Notes under the pieces: model-generated
Told to the model about the DNA's origin: nothing
What the model saw: the letters and a program-made list of their open reading frames with translations, nothing else
Databases searched by the model: none
Assembly (NCBI GenBank): GCA_016718275.1
Contig: JADKEA010000014.1
Span: 26,492-90,491 of the forward strand
Direction: 5' to 3'
Length of the DNA stretch: 64,000 nucleotides
From: Candidatus Villigracilis affinis
GTDB lineage: Bacteria; Chloroflexota; Anaerolineae; Anaerolineales; Villigracilaceae
Part shown: in pieces, positions 27,922-39,700 of the stretch
How positions within the stretch are numbered: the stretch's first letter is position 1
How the letters are laid out: every line of letters starts with the position of its first letter
Position numbers and translations under genes: made by a program

Positions 27922-28923
27922 CTAACCTGTTGTCAAAACGTAATTATCGATCGTGTTCTTTCCTAATTTTACAATGGTGCCAAGCAGGGTTCCCTGCTCA
28001 TACATGGAACCTGGGTTAATACAAAGCGTCTTGCCGATCCTTGTCGCGCCGCGGCCTTCGTGAATGTGACCATGCAGACTCAACAGTGGCTGCACTTTTT
28101 CGATCGCCTTTCGCAGGGCGGTTGACCCGACGGGGATCATCGAATTGCCTGCCAGCACCGGTCTCAAATCCGCGTCCAACTCCGGCGCTTCATCCAAACC
28201 TGATTTGTGAGGAGGCACATGGATATTGAAGATGGAGTTGCGCGGATTCTTGAGCTGTGAGTACATCGCCTCATACCTGACTGCAAGCTGGTCCTCGTTC
28301 TCTTCACGGTGCGTCTTCCAGGGTGTGATATTGCTCCAGCCTGAAGCGATCATCTCGTGATTGTCGTCCAACTGGGAAACCAGTCCTTCGACCAGCATCA
28401 CCCGCTTGCTCGAACGAATAATCTCGTCCACTTCATCCATATCATCGTTGCCCGGCGAGCAGTAGACTTTCATGTCCGTGCCGTCCAGCTTTTTATCGGC
28501 GAGATCCATCCATTGCTGCACGACCTTGAGCACTTCCTGCAAAAAGATCCTGCTGACTCGTTCGGGATCCTTTTCCAGTTCCGCGATCTCGTCGGGGTTG
28601 GTCAAGTATGGATAGTAGCCGCGGCTGCGGACACGTTTGGTCATATCCGCAAGCTCTTCTTCATTTGTTGTATCAAACACCTGTTCCAGCAAAGTGATGC
28701 GGTAATTTTTGCCGCCCTGATGCACAAACGGGATAACCGCCTTGCCCGTCATATCGCCGCCAAGTACCAGTTTGTCGGCGCCGTAAAATTTCCCCGCATT
28801 AAGAAACTTGCTCCAGCAAATATCCGAACCGTGTATATCTGTCGCAAAAAATATGGTTGTCACATGCAAATCCTTGGAATATGGGATAACTTGCAGAGGT
28901 GGTGCGGAATTGATTTCGCCCAT
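27922..28923 (-). CDS. Calcineurin-like metallophosphoesterase
   Basis: 333 residues. Metal ligands are visible in order: FFATDIHGS (D-x-H), LVLGGDMTG (GD), SPGNDD (GN-D), IHVPPH and LSLHGHIHEGRG (GHxH). A start at a GTG at 28863 (VTTIFFATDIHGS) would match most relatives; the ATG at 28923 has a GGGGAG four nt upstream, so I keep it. The helical insert at residues 85-165 is long. Substrate unknown. Confidence 0.85.
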   Translation of the reverse strand: MGEINSAPPLQVIPYSKDLHVTTIFFATDIHGSDICWSKFLNAGKFYGADKLVLGGDMTGKAVIPFVHQGGKNYRITLLEQVFDTTNEEELADMTKRVRSRGYYPYLTNPDEIAELEKDPERVSRIFLQEVLKVVQQWMDLADKKLDGTDMKVYCSPGNDDMDEVDEIIRSSKRVMLVEGLVSQLDDNHEMIASGWSNITPWKTHREENEDQLAVRYEAMYSQLKNPRNSIFNIHVPPHKSGLDEAPELDADLRPVLAGNSMIPVGSTALRKAIEKVQPLLSLHGHIHEGRGATRIGKTLCINPGSMYEQGTLLGTIVKLGKNTIDNYVLTTG

Positions 28924-29324
28924 TATACTCCCCGAAAAATAGAAAGCAACAGATTTGTTAACAAAAAACGCCCGCTTTATAGCGAGTTTGTGAAGAATGA
29001 TTCAATTCAAAAGTTAAAACGATTACGACAAAGAATCCAACAACAGGTATTTCATGTATTGTGCATGCTCACGCCGTTGAAGCAGCGACGAGATGATCCA
29101 TTGTGCAAACACAAAAAGAATATACATCAGCCTTAATCCTCGTTCTTTCAACCACATGATAATCAAAGTATAGAAGCATGGTCTTAAGCGTGGGTTGTCA
29201 GCGGGTTAAGATCGAATTAAAGATGGTTTACAGATATATCCAACCGAACTTCTCCCATTGACTTAAGGTGCACCGCCCGATAAACTTCCATTTAATCAAA
29301 TCAGAGGACTGAGGAGCAACGGGC
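28924..29324. other. Intergenic region upstream of the signalling island
   Basis: AT-richer than its flanks. It holds divergent start signals: GTATAAT just before the metallophosphoesterase start, and GAGGAGCAACGGGC, the ribosome binding site of the kinase gene at 29325. A 44-codon leftward ORF (29023-29157, one hydrophobic helix) is possible but has no Shine-Dalgarno sequence. No hairpin with a T-run, tRNA or repeat stands out. Confidence 0.5.
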
Positions 29325-32300
29325 ATGGCAAAAAAAGCATCACCCGTAGGCAGGGCCGTTAAAAGCGGCCTAAAAGCGCAGGCAAAAAAGGAAGGGCAAA
29401 GGCTGCAAGGCCATCGTCCAACATTCCTTGTTGCCGACCCGTCATCTCCAATTTCACAGATCCATGACCTCGCCTGGGTGGGGCAACATACACAGGCGAT
29501 CAAACTTGCCACGCAGGAATTAGCCAAAGACAACCAATCGCTTAAAGATAAACTGAACCTGCTCGACCAGCGCGCCGAGTCTTATCTTGCTCAGGGGACA
29601 TTTAGCCTTGCCAGCAAAGATGCCGAATTAATGATGGAAATGACCGAGGCCGATCATGGGGAATTGAAAGTACAGGCGCTCAACCGCAAAGCTTTTGTAC
29701 AAATCAAGACAGGCGATGTGCAGGATGCCATCAAAACCGCCACCTTGGCAGTCGAGATCGCAAGTTCGGAAGAGGTACACGATAAACGATTGCTTGCACT
29801 GAGTCTCTACCGATTAAGCGAGGCTTATAAAAACATCAGTCATTACGAGGCGGTGATCACAACAGCACAGAAAGCCATGGAGATCTTTCTCGCCGAAGGA
29901 GATCTCTCCGGGGCGGGACGGGCCAGTTGGGTCATGGCTCCTGCCTATAACGTTTTGGGCCATGCAAAAAAATCACGTCACGCCGCGCAAACTGCACTGG
30001 AATTGTGTCAGCAGGTCAACGATCAATACGGAATCGGAAACGCCCTCAACGGATTAAGCTCCACTGACCCGGATATTGCCGAACGCATCCATCATTACCA
30101 GCAAGCCATTCGAGCCTTTGAAACAGCGGGATATCTGGAACGCCAATCCGCCGCCACTGGAAATTTGGGATTCACCTATGCCGCACTCGGCCTGTACAAT
30201 CACGCACGCCGACTGACCCGCAAAGCCCTGGACATAGACCGAGGCATGGGCGCAAAAATCGGCATGGCGTATTGGTCTGAAAATCTATTCGACACTGAAT
30301 TGAGAATGGGACTCATTGAATCAGCCCGCGAACACTTGAATGAAATGGGCAAGCTCGTGCCCGATTTCGGCGACCCGCGCATGACCGCTAGTTTCAGCAC
30401 GAATCAAGGTCTCATGGCGCTGGCAGAAGGAAAAACGCAGGAAGCCATCCCTTACTTTCAAGCAGGTGTGCAGATCGCCCGCGAAGTCGAGTTGGGAAAT
30501 GAAAATGTCCATCTCACCTACCTCGCCATGGCGCACCTGAAAAACAACGACCCTGCCGCGGCACTCGAAGCCTCAACGAAAGCCACTGAAATCCACCGCA
30601 GCCAGGATTACAAACTGCCAGATAGTTTCACCTCCCACGAAATCTGGTGGGCACATGCACAGGCGTTATTTTCTAATAACAAAGAATCAGAAGCACGCAA
30701 GGCGCTTGCACAGGCACACGCATTTTTACTTGAAGCCATTGCCAACGTGCGCGATGAAGGCTTGCGCCGCAACTATCTCAACAAGGTCAGGGAGAATCGC
30801 GACCTCCTGCAATTCTGGATCAGCGACGGCTCACGCAAAGATTTAAAGCGGAAACCGTCGAGAAAAAATCTATTCGCACATCAATACCTCAAGTCGAATG
30901 CGCGCGAACCGTTCAAGCGCCTGACCGATACAGCCTTGCGCCTCAATGCCCTGCATACAGTTGCCGAGATGTACACCTTCATTGTAGAAGAAGCCACAGA
31001 ATTAAGCGGCGGCGAGCGCGTGTTGTTCATTCTTGAAAAAAATGGAAAAAGCGAAGCGGCTGAATCCATCCTCCCACGCGGAGAAAACGCACAGGATGTA
31101 CTCAACTCAATTGACCCTTACCTCACCCAGGCACGTCTCACGCGGACCGTGCAGCTGATCCTGCCTGCGAGTGACAGTGTCAGCACTTTGAACAGAGTCA
31201 TCGCCCCGCTCATCGCGCAGAACCAGATCATCGGCTACATCTACGCCGATATGGATTCGCTCTACGGCACCTTCACCGAAGTGGACCGCGACATGCTCGG
31301 CATGCTGGCGAATCAGGCCGCTGTCGCGTTGGACAATGTTAATTGGGCACAGGGACTCGAGCTCAAGGTCCAGGAAAGAACCGCTGAACTTCATGCACGC
31401 GTCGATGAACTCGCCATCCTCAACAGCGTGCAGGCGGGGCTGGCTTCCCAGTTGGATGTCAACGCCATTTATGAATTGATCGGCGAACAGCTGCGCAGTA
31501 TGTTCGATTCGCAGGCCATTTCCATCATCTCGTTTGATCTAAAAAAAGGCACACGCCATTATCACTATCTCCTCGAACAGGGACAGCGCCACGAGATCCC
31601 CGATGCGGCGATTCCCCCGCTCTCACAATTCCTGATCCAAAACAAACGCCCGATCATGATCAACGAAAACTTCAAAGAGCGTTTGGCCGCCATCGGAATC
31701 AAATCACAAACCCTGCCAGGCACCAAACCGACCCAATCCCTGCTGCGCGTGCCCATCATGGATGGCGACGAGGTACGCGGTGTGATCGGCCTCGATAATA
31801 TCGACCGCGAAAATGCATTTAGTAATACCGATGTACGCCTGCTCACCACACTCGCCAGCAGCATGAGCGTGGCATTGGAAAAAGCGCGCCTGTATCAACA
31901 GGCACAGGAGGCCCGCGCCGCCGCCGATGCCGCCAGCGCCGCCAAGAGCGCCTTCCTCGCCAACATGAGCCATGAACTGCGCACCCCGCTCAACGCCATC
32001 ATCGGTTTCACCCGCATCGTGCGCAAAAAATCCGAAGGGGTGCTGCCTGAAAAGCAAACCGAAAATCTGGACAAAGTGCTCACCAGCGGCGAACACCTGC
32101 TCGGGTTGATCAACGCCGTGCTCGATATCGCCAAGATCGAAGCGGGCCGCATGGAAGTGCATGCCGCGAACTTCAGCATCAACGCATTGATCGATCAATG
32201 CTTCAACCTTTCCGTGCCTTTGATGAAACCCACCGTGAAATTCGACAGGCATACCAGTGACCGCCTCACCCTCATCCACTCGGATCAGGAAAAGATCAAA

Positions 32301-32654
32301 CAGATCGTGCTCAATTTGCTTAGCAACGCCGCAAAATTCACACACGAAGGACAGATCACGCTGGCAGTGAACAAAGTGGATGTTTCGCCAGAAGTTCCCG
32401 TGCCCAGCTTTCAGATCTCGGTCAGCGATACGGGCATCGGCATCAGCGAAGAAGCGCTGGGATTTGTGTTCGGCGAATTCCAACAAGCTGATTCCAGCAC
32501 CACCCGCCAATACGGCGGCACGGGTCTCGGCCTCACCATCAGCCGTAACCTCGCAGGCTTGCTGGGCGGCGAATTGACTGCCATCAGCGAACTCGGCAAA
32601 GGATCCACTTTCACGCTTACCCTGCCCATTCAATATCAACCCAGGAAAATCTAA
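29325..32654 (+). CDS. TPR-GAF-GAF sensor histidine kinase
   Basis: 1109 residues, apparently soluble. A basic N-terminus is followed by about ten TPR-like helices (residues 45-480), one GAF domain (about 540-670) ending in an RTAELHARVDELAILNSVQ coiled linker, a second GAF (about 700-860), then HisKA with NMSHELRTPL (phospho-acceptor His883) and HATPase_c with LNLLSNAAKFTHEG (N box), DTGIGIS (G1) and GTGLGLTISRNL (G2). There is no receiver; the next gene, 17 nt on, encodes a lone receiver that is its likely target. The TPR part suggests activation by protein partners. N-terminal sequence is paralogous to the giant kinase downstream. Confidence 0.93.
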   Translation: MAKKASPVGRAVKSGLKAQAKKEGQRLQGHRPTFLVADPSSPISQIHDLAWVGQHTQAIKLATQELAKDNQSLKDKLNLLDQRAESYLAQGTFSLASKDAELMMEMTEADHGELKVQALNRKAFVQIKTGDVQDAIKTATLAVEIASSEEVHDKRLLALSLYRLSEAYKNISHYEAVITTAQKAMEIFLAEGDLSGAGRASWVMAPAYNVLGHAKKSRHAAQTALELCQQVNDQYGIGNALNGLSSTDPDIAERIHHYQQAIRAFETAGYLERQSAATGNLGFTYAALGLYNHARRLTRKALDIDRGMGAKIGMAYWSENLFDTELRMGLIESAREHLNEMGKLVPDFGDPRMTASFSTNQGLMALAEGKTQEAIPYFQAGVQIAREVELGNENVHLTYLAMAHLKNNDPAAALEASTKATEIHRSQDYKLPDSFTSHEIWWAHAQALFSNNKESEARKALAQAHAFLLEAIANVRDEGLRRNYLNKVRENRDLLQFWISDGSRKDLKRKPSRKNLFAHQYLKSNAREPFKRLTDTALRLNALHTVAEMYTFIVEEATELSGGERVLFILEKNGKSEAAESILPRGENAQDVLNSIDPYLTQARLTRTVQLILPASDSVSTLNRVIAPLIAQNQIIGYIYADMDSLYGTFTEVDRDMLGMLANQAAVALDNVNWAQGLELKVQERTAELHARVDELAILNSVQAGLASQLDVNAIYELIGEQLRSMFDSQAISIISFDLKKGTRHYHYLLEQGQRHEIPDAAIPPLSQFLIQNKRPIMINENFKERLAAIGIKSQTLPGTKPTQSLLRVPIMDGDEVRGVIGLDNIDRENAFSNTDVRLLTTLASSMSVALEKARLYQQAQEARAAADAASAAKSAFLANMSHELRTPLNAIIGFTRIVRKKSEGVLPEKQTENLDKVLTSGEHLLGLINAVLDIAKIEAGRMEVHAANFSINALIDQCFNLSVPLMKPTVKFDRHTSDRLTLIHSDQEKIKQIVLNLLSNAAKFTHEGQITLAVNKVDVSPEVPVPSFQISVSDTGIGISEEALGFVFGEFQQADSSTTRQYGGTGLGLTISRNLAGLLGGELTAISELGKGSTFTLTLPIQYQPRKI

Positions 32655-32671
32655 ACTTTTAGGAGTTATCC

Positions 32672-33028
32672 ATGAAAACCATTCTTGTTGTGGAAGATAC
32701 CGAATTGAACATTGACCTCATCACCCAGCTTCTCGAAGATGACTACAACTTGCTCGTTGCCAGAGACGGCATCGAAGGCGTCTCGATGGCCACTGAGCAC
32801 ACCCCCGACCTGATCCTCATGGATATCTCCCTGCCGATTCTCGATGGCTACGAAGCCACCCGCACCATCCGCAAGACCCTGCCGAGCCTGCCCATCATCG
32901 GCCTCTCTGCCCATGCCATGGACGGCCACGAACAAAAAGCAAAAGATGCGGGCTGCACCGACTACTTGACCAAACCCGTCAACGACGATCTGCTTTTCAA
33001 GATGCTGAAAAAATACCTGGGCGAATAG
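32672..33028 (+). CDS. Single-domain response regulator
   Basis: 118 residues, only a CheY/Spo0F-like receiver: acid pocket EDTE at 8-11, phosphorylated Asp51 in LMDISLP, Lys in YLTKPVND. No output domain, so it acts by protein contact or as a phosphorelay step. Lies between two kinases with TPR N-termini, with AGGAG before the start. Confidence 0.95.
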   Translation: MKTILVVEDTELNIDLITQLLEDDYNLLVARDGIEGVSMATEHTPDLILMDISLPILDGYEATRTIRKTLPSLPIIGLSAHAMDGHEQKAKDAGCTDYLTKPVNDDLLFKMLKKYLGE

Positions 33029-33039
33029 GATTTGTTTAT

Positions 33040-33741
33040 ATGGCGAAGAAAATAATTAAAGCAGACGATGGACGACAGACCATTGAGCACATCCGCCAAC
33101 TCGCGTGGACGGGTCAACACGCGGCGGCAATTGATTCAGCGACACAGGCATTAGCCGCGCCGAAAACGCGAATGCGACCCGCCGAGCAAATGTCCCTGCT
33201 CGACCTGCGCGCGGAATCCTACATCGCCCTCGGCAAACTCGACCTGGCCATGAAAGATGCCAAGGCGATGATGAAGATGGGTTCAAAGGTTGCAGGTTTG
33301 AAGGTTCAGGCGTTGAATAGACTCGCCCTCGTCCAAATGCGGACGGGTGATTTGAAAGCCGCAGTCAAATCGGCAACGGCGGCGGTGAAGACCAAACACA
33401 ATTCGCCCGCCCTACGCGCCGAAAGCCTCTTCCGCCTCGCCGAAGCGCAATGGCGCGCAAGACAACTCGACGCCGCCGTCGAGACCGCACAAAAAGCCAT
33501 CGCCCTCTATCAGGAACTGGGCGACGACTCAGGCGCAGGGCGCGCGCATTGGGCATTAGCAGGCTTTCTTTCGCTCAGACCGCGGCGAAGAATCGCGCCG
33601 CGCCGCGCAGACCGCGCTGGAATTATGCAGGCAGGCAGGCGACTCGTATGGGATCGGCAATGCCCTGCTTTCGTTGGCAAATACAGATGCAGATATCGCC
33701 GAACAAATCCAACACTATCAACAGGCAAAGAGCGCTTTTGA
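33040..33741 (+). CDS. Giant kinase fragment 1: TPR N-terminus
   Basis: In frame to about residue 180 (GRAHWALAGFLSL), after which the product is out of frame. It aligns end to end with residues 45-225 of the kinase at 29325 (for example IRQLAWTGQHAAAIDSATQAL against IHDLAWVGQHTQAIKLATQEL shows as IRQLAWTGQHAAAI versus IHDLAWVGQHTQAI). The correct continuation, RRAAQTALELCRQAGDSYGI, is in the next frame from about 33580 and runs to about 33890. Confidence 0.7.
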   Translation: MAKKIIKADDGRQTIEHIRQLAWTGQHAAAIDSATQALAAPKTRMRPAEQMSLLDLRAESYIALGKLDLAMKDAKAMMKMGSKVAGLKVQALNRLALVQMRTGDLKAAVKSATAAVKTKHNSPALRAESLFRLAEAQWRARQLDAAVETAQKAIALYQELGDDSGAGRAHWALAGFLSLRPRRRIAPRRADRAGIMQAGRRLVWDRQCPAFVGKYRCRYRRTNPTLSTGKERF

Positions 33742-36700
33742 AACCGTGGGGTATGTTGAACGCCAAGGCGCTGTCATCAGCAACTTGACAAACACGTATG
33801 GCGAATTGGGTTTGCACGCGCATGTCCGCCATCTGCGAAGGGAATCCGTTGAAAAAGATCGCGCTATGGGGGCAAAACTGAGTTTGACTGTAGAACTGAT
33901 GGGTCTCATCGGATCTGAAACAACTTTCGGTGAGTTGGGGCGGCGCATCTGCACCTTCGGGAGTTGGAAACGCTCGTCCCCGACCTCGGCGACCCAAGCA
34001 TGGAATCAAACCTTTTCGCTCAACGGGCAGAACTGGCATTCGTGAGCATACAAACCTCACCACGTTGGCAACATGCATCTCGCTGCAGGCGACCCTGCCG
34101 CCGCGCTCAAAGCCACAAGCAAAGCCACAGCCCTGCACCGTGCCCAAAACTTTGCCAGACCCGAAGGCACTGCTTCACAATATATCTGGTGGTGGCATGC
34201 GCAGGCGCTGAACGCCAACAAGAAAACAAAAGAAGCGCGCGATACCCTCGACCGCGCCTACGACTTTTTGCTCGAAAGCATCACCAACATCCGCGACGCA
34301 GGTTTGCGCCGCAACGCGCTCAACAAGGTCGAAGACAATCGCAAACTCTTGCAATATTGGGTCAAGGATGGGATAAAACGCAAGTTACCAAAGGAAAGAT
34401 TATTCGCCCATCTCGCCATCGAATCCAACCTGCGCGAGCCGTTCCAGCGCCTCGCGGATACGGGTCTGCGCCTCAACGCCCTGCACACCCTCGAACGAGA
34501 TCCAAACCTTCCTCGTCGAAGAAGCCACCGAACTCATCGGCGGCGAGCGCGTGATGTTGATCCTTGAAAAGGACGGCAAACGCCAAGTGGCGGAATCGAT
34601 TCTGCCCTTGCCTTCGTATCAATCGGGCAAAGGCTACGAGAAAGCCGAAGATCCCAAGAATGTGCTCAAACGCATCGGTAAATATCTGGATCAAGCGCGT
34701 CAAACGCGGACCGTGCAGTTGACTCTGCCCAAGAAGTCTGGTCTTAACCGAATCATTTCTCCCCTCATCGCCCAAAACCAAGTCCTCGGCTACCTCTACG
34801 TAGACATGGACTCGCTCTACGGCTCCTTCGACGACACCGACCGCGACATGCTCGGCATGTTGGCGAATCAGGGCGCTGTCGCTTTGGATAATGCGGGTCT
34901 GCTCGAAGGACTCGAGCGCAAGGTCGAAGAACGAACCGAAGAACTGAATCAACGCGTGGACGAACTCGCCATCCTCAACTCGGTGGGCGAAGCGATGGCG
35001 AAGACGCTGGATGTCAAGACGGTGGCGAAGATCGTGGGCGATAAGGTGCAAAATATTTTCGCGGCGGAAGTCGTGACCATTCGCTTGTATGATCCCGCCA
35101 CCAAACTGATCCACCGTGCTTATGATTACGACAAGGGTTACGAGGACTTAACGCATACATCCTTCCCAATAGGCAAGGGGCTTACGACACAAGATCATCG
35201 AGTCCAGGCAAGCCCCTATTGTTTGGCACCGGAAGAAGCCGCTGGCGTTCAATCTCAGGAGTAGTCTCAACCCTACAGAAGCTACTCAATCCTATTTGGG
35301 CGTACCCATTATTGTGAACGATAAAGTGATTGGCGCGGTCAGTATTCAAAGTTACAAACAACACGCCTATAACGAAAACAGTTTGCGCTTATTGCAAACC
35401 CTCTCCGCCAACATGGGCGTCGCCATTCAGAACGCGCGTCTCTTTGAAGCCGAGCAGGAACGCGTCGCCGAATTGCAGATCATCAACTCCATCCAGCAGG
35501 GACTCGCCGCCGAGTTGGACTTCCAAGCCATTGTGGATCTGGTCGGTGATAAGTTGCGTGAGGTGTTCCATACGCCTGATCTAGGTATTCGTTGGTACGA
35601 TGAAAAAGCGAATCTGGTTTACTTCCTTTACGAATACGAACATGGAGTGAGGCTTAACATTCCTCCACAACCGCCAAACCCTGGTGGAACCTTCGATTTA
35701 TTTCTTAAGAACCGCCAACCGATTGTCGCGAATACAACCGAATTGGCTGCAAGAACTGGTGGAATAACACTCGCTGGTACCGACATGAGCAAGTCAATAA
35801 TCTCGGTACCCATTATTACCAGCGATCGACTGATCGGCTCTTTACAAATCGAAAACTTCGAACGCGAGAATGCCTTTGGCGAATCCGAACTGCGCCTGTT
35901 GACCACCATCGCCGCCTCGCTGGGAACTGCGCTCGAGAACGCGCGTCTCTTCGATGAGACTCAACGCCTGCTCAAGATCACCGAAGAACGCAATGCCGAA
36001 CTTGCCATCATCAACAGCGTGCAAGCCGCCCTCGCCGCCGAACTCAACATTCAGGGCATCTACGATGCGGTCGGCGATAAGATCCGCGAGATCTTCCACA
36101 ACACGGATATGAACATTCGCATTCAAGATCCGCAAACGAATATGACCCATTATCCATATATGTACGAAAAGGGAGAACGGGTATTCCTTGAACCACAGCC
36201 CTACAGAGTGCAAGGCTTTACCCATCATGTTCTTAGCACCCGCGAAACCGTAGTCATTAACGATAACCTGTTGGAAGAGGAAAAGAAGTACGGCAGCTTT
36301 ACCATTCCCGGCACAGAATCTGAAAAATCAGTGATCTTTGTCCCATTGGTGACGAGGAGATCAGGCGCGCGGGTTGATCAACCTTGCCAGTATGGAAGAA
36401 CATGCCTTCAGTGAATCAGATGTGCGCCTGCAAACCCTCGCCAACTCAATGAGTGTGGCGCTCGAAAACGCCCGTCTCTTCGATGAGACCCAGCGCCTGC
36501 TCAAGATCACCGAAGACCGCGCCGCCGAGCTTGCCATCATCAACAGCGTGCAGGAAGGCCTCGCCTCCAAGCTGGAAATGCAAGCCATTTACGACCTGGT
36601 CGGCGATAAATTAGCCGAAGTGATGAATACCCTCGATATCGACATCCGCATCTTCTCGCCGGAAACCAACCAGGTCTTCTTCCCCTATCTGCGTGAACAC

Positions 36701-39700
36701 GGCGAACGGATGGAAATCCCCCCCTCCCCTCTGCGCGGGTTTGCGAAGAAAGTCTATGAAACACGTCAGACGATTGTGATCAACGAAAACCTGGCAGAGC
36801 GCATGGCAGAGTTTGGCTCGACGCTGGTGCCCGGCACGCAAATGGAAAAGTCTTTTATGGCTGTGCCTATTTTGGTGGGCGGTGATGCGTTGGGCATGGT
36901 CAGCATCAGCAATTTCGAAAAAGAAAACGCATTCGGCGACTCAGATGTGCGTCTGCTGCAAACCGTGGTTAATGCCATGAGCGTGGCGCTTGAAAACGCG
37001 CGCCTCTTTGATGAAACCCAGCGCCTCTTAAAGATCACCGAAGATCGTGCCACCGAACTATCCGTGATCAACAGCATTCAACAGGGGCTGGCAGCCGAAT
37101 TAGATACGCAAGCCATTGTGGAGCAGACCGGCGACAAACTGCGTGAAGCTCTGCACGCTGAAGACCTCGGCATTCGCCTGTACGATGCGCAAACCGGGCT
37201 CATGCATTACGTCTATGAATACGAGAAAGGGCGGCGTTTGAACACTCCGCCCAGACCGATTCAAAAAGGCGGCACATTCGAAAGAATCATGAAAACCCGC
37301 CAGCCCTTTGTGCGCAATACGCTTGCCGAACGCGAAACACTGGGGCTTACCCTTTTACCAGGCACAACAGCCAGCAAATCCAGCGTCAATGCGCCCATCA
37401 TCGGCAACGACCGCGTTATCGGCACGATCATCGTACATGACCACGAAAAAGAATATGCATTTAGCGATGCGCAGGTGCGCTTGTTGCAAACCGTGGCGGC
37501 GAGCATGGGTGTATCGCTCGAAAGTGCGCGTCTCTTCAGTGAAACCCAGCGCCTGCTTCAGATCACAGAAGACCGCGCCGCAGAACTCTCCATCCTCAAC
37601 GACATTGGCGAAGCGCTTACCAGCACACTCGATACAAAGACCCTCACCTACAACGTCGGCGACAAGGTACGCGAGATCTTCAACGCTGAAATTGTCGATA
37701 TTCTGATGTATAACCCTGAATCAAATACGGTCAACCTCGCCTACAGTTACTTCGAGCGTTATTTCGAAGAGGAACCTGCCTGGGAACTGGAAGGCGGACT
37801 GACTGCAAGGGTCATCCGCTCCAGAAAGCCCCTCCAGCTCAATACCGCCCAGGAGATCAACGAAGCGGGTGCGGAGGCTTATGTTACAGCACCGGACGAC
37901 ACCGCCGATGTGCAGTCTTATCTCGGCGTGCCCATCATGGTCGGCGAGAAGGTGATGGGCGTGATCGACGTCCAAAGCTTCAAGAAACATGCCTTCAACG
38001 AAAATAATGTGCGCCTTCTGCAAACGCTCTCCTCCAACATGGGCGTGGCGCTTGAGAACGCGCGTCTCTTCAATGAAGTACAAAACCGCAACCGCGAGAT
38101 CACTGAGACTCTCGAACAACAGACCGCAACCAGTGAAGTGCTCCGCGCGATGAGCGGCATCCAGCCCGATCTGCGCACCCTATTGGAGATCATTGCCATC
38201 AACGTCGCCAAAGTGTGCGGCGCAGACGACGCTCACATCTATCGCATTGAAGGCGATGCGCTCAAGGAATGGACCCATCGCGGCCCGATCCCCGGGCTGG
38301 AAGCTGGCGAATTCCTGCCGCTCAATCGCGATTCATTGATCGGGCGTTCGATCATCGACCAGCAGATCATTCACATTCACGATGCCGCATCGGAAATAGA
38401 CGAGGCGGATTATCCGATCAGCGCCGTTCTTCAAAAACGCTGGGGATACCGCACGGCGCTCGCAACTCCGCTAGTGCGTGACGGCAAGCCGCTCGGAGCC
38501 ATCGCCATTCGCCGCAAGGAGGTCCAGCCGTTTACCGAAAAGCAGATCGAGCTGATCAAAACCTTCGCCGATCAGGCTGTGATCGCGATCGAGAATGTGC
38601 GCCTCTTTGATGAAACCCAGCGCCTGCTTAACGACACACAACAGCGTAATGCCGAGCTCAGCGCCATCAGCAAGGTCACTCAAGCTATCGTGGCTGAAAC
38701 TGAACTTGATAACCTGATCCAGCTCATCGGGAGTCAGACCCGCGATATCTTCGATGCGGATATCGCCTATCTGGCGCTGCTTGATCCGCAAACGAACACC
38801 ATCCAATTCCCGTATCAATATGGCGATACCCTCCCGACCCTCAAATTGGGCGAAGGCATGACCAGCCGTATCATCCAAAACGGACAGCCGCTGCTCTTCA
38901 ACCGAAACCTCGATGAACAAAGTTCCGCAATGGGAATCAACCGTCTGGGCAGGCGCGCCCGCTCTTATTTGGGCGTGCCGATCAAATCCGGGCGCGATAC
39001 CATCGGCGTGATCAGCGTGCAAAACACAAAACAGGAAGGCGTCTTCAATGAAGATTCGCTGCGCCTGTTGAACACCATCGCCGCGAATGCAGGCGCCGCG
39101 ATCCACACCGCGCAATTACATGCTGAAACCCAACGGCGCGCGCGTGAAATGGCAACACTCACCGAAGTGGGCCGCGACATTTCATCCTCACTCGAAGTAT
39201 CCACAGTGCTGGAGAGTATCGTCAAAAACGCGATGGAATTGCTGCACGGCGAACTCAGCGCGCTCTTCCTCCCTGAAGGCAACGGCGAGATCTTCCGCGC
39301 CATTGCGGCCATCGGACAAAATTCCGACGAACTTCGCAACGATACGATTCAATTCGGGCAGGGCATTCTCGGCGGTGTCGCCAAATCCAAGATCGGCGAG
39401 ATCATCAATGACGCCAACAACGATCCGCGTGCCGTTACCATTGTGGGCACCGAAAACACACCTCGATGAAAACATGCTCGTGGTGCCCCTGCTCGCCAAC
39501 GATGAATTGAAAGGACTCATGTCGGTCTGGCGCACAGGCAAAGGACTCGAATTCATAGAATCCGAATTGGAATTCCTCAACAATCTCGCGCGCCAGGCGG
39601 TCATCGCCATTCAGAACTCACAGCTTTTCGCCGAAGCACAGGAAGCCCGCGCCGCCGCTGAAAACGCCAACCAAGCCAAGAGCGCCTTCCTCGCCACCAT

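Noticed and set aside
28357..29136. 259-codon ORF on the plus strand opposite the metallophosphoesterase
   Set aside because: Antisense to a clear enzyme with its metal motifs; no Shine-Dalgarno signal and no recognisable domain.
29023..29157. 44-codon leftward ORF with a hydrophobic helix
   Set aside because: No ribosome binding site and no overlap with neighbours; could be real but support is too weak for a feature.
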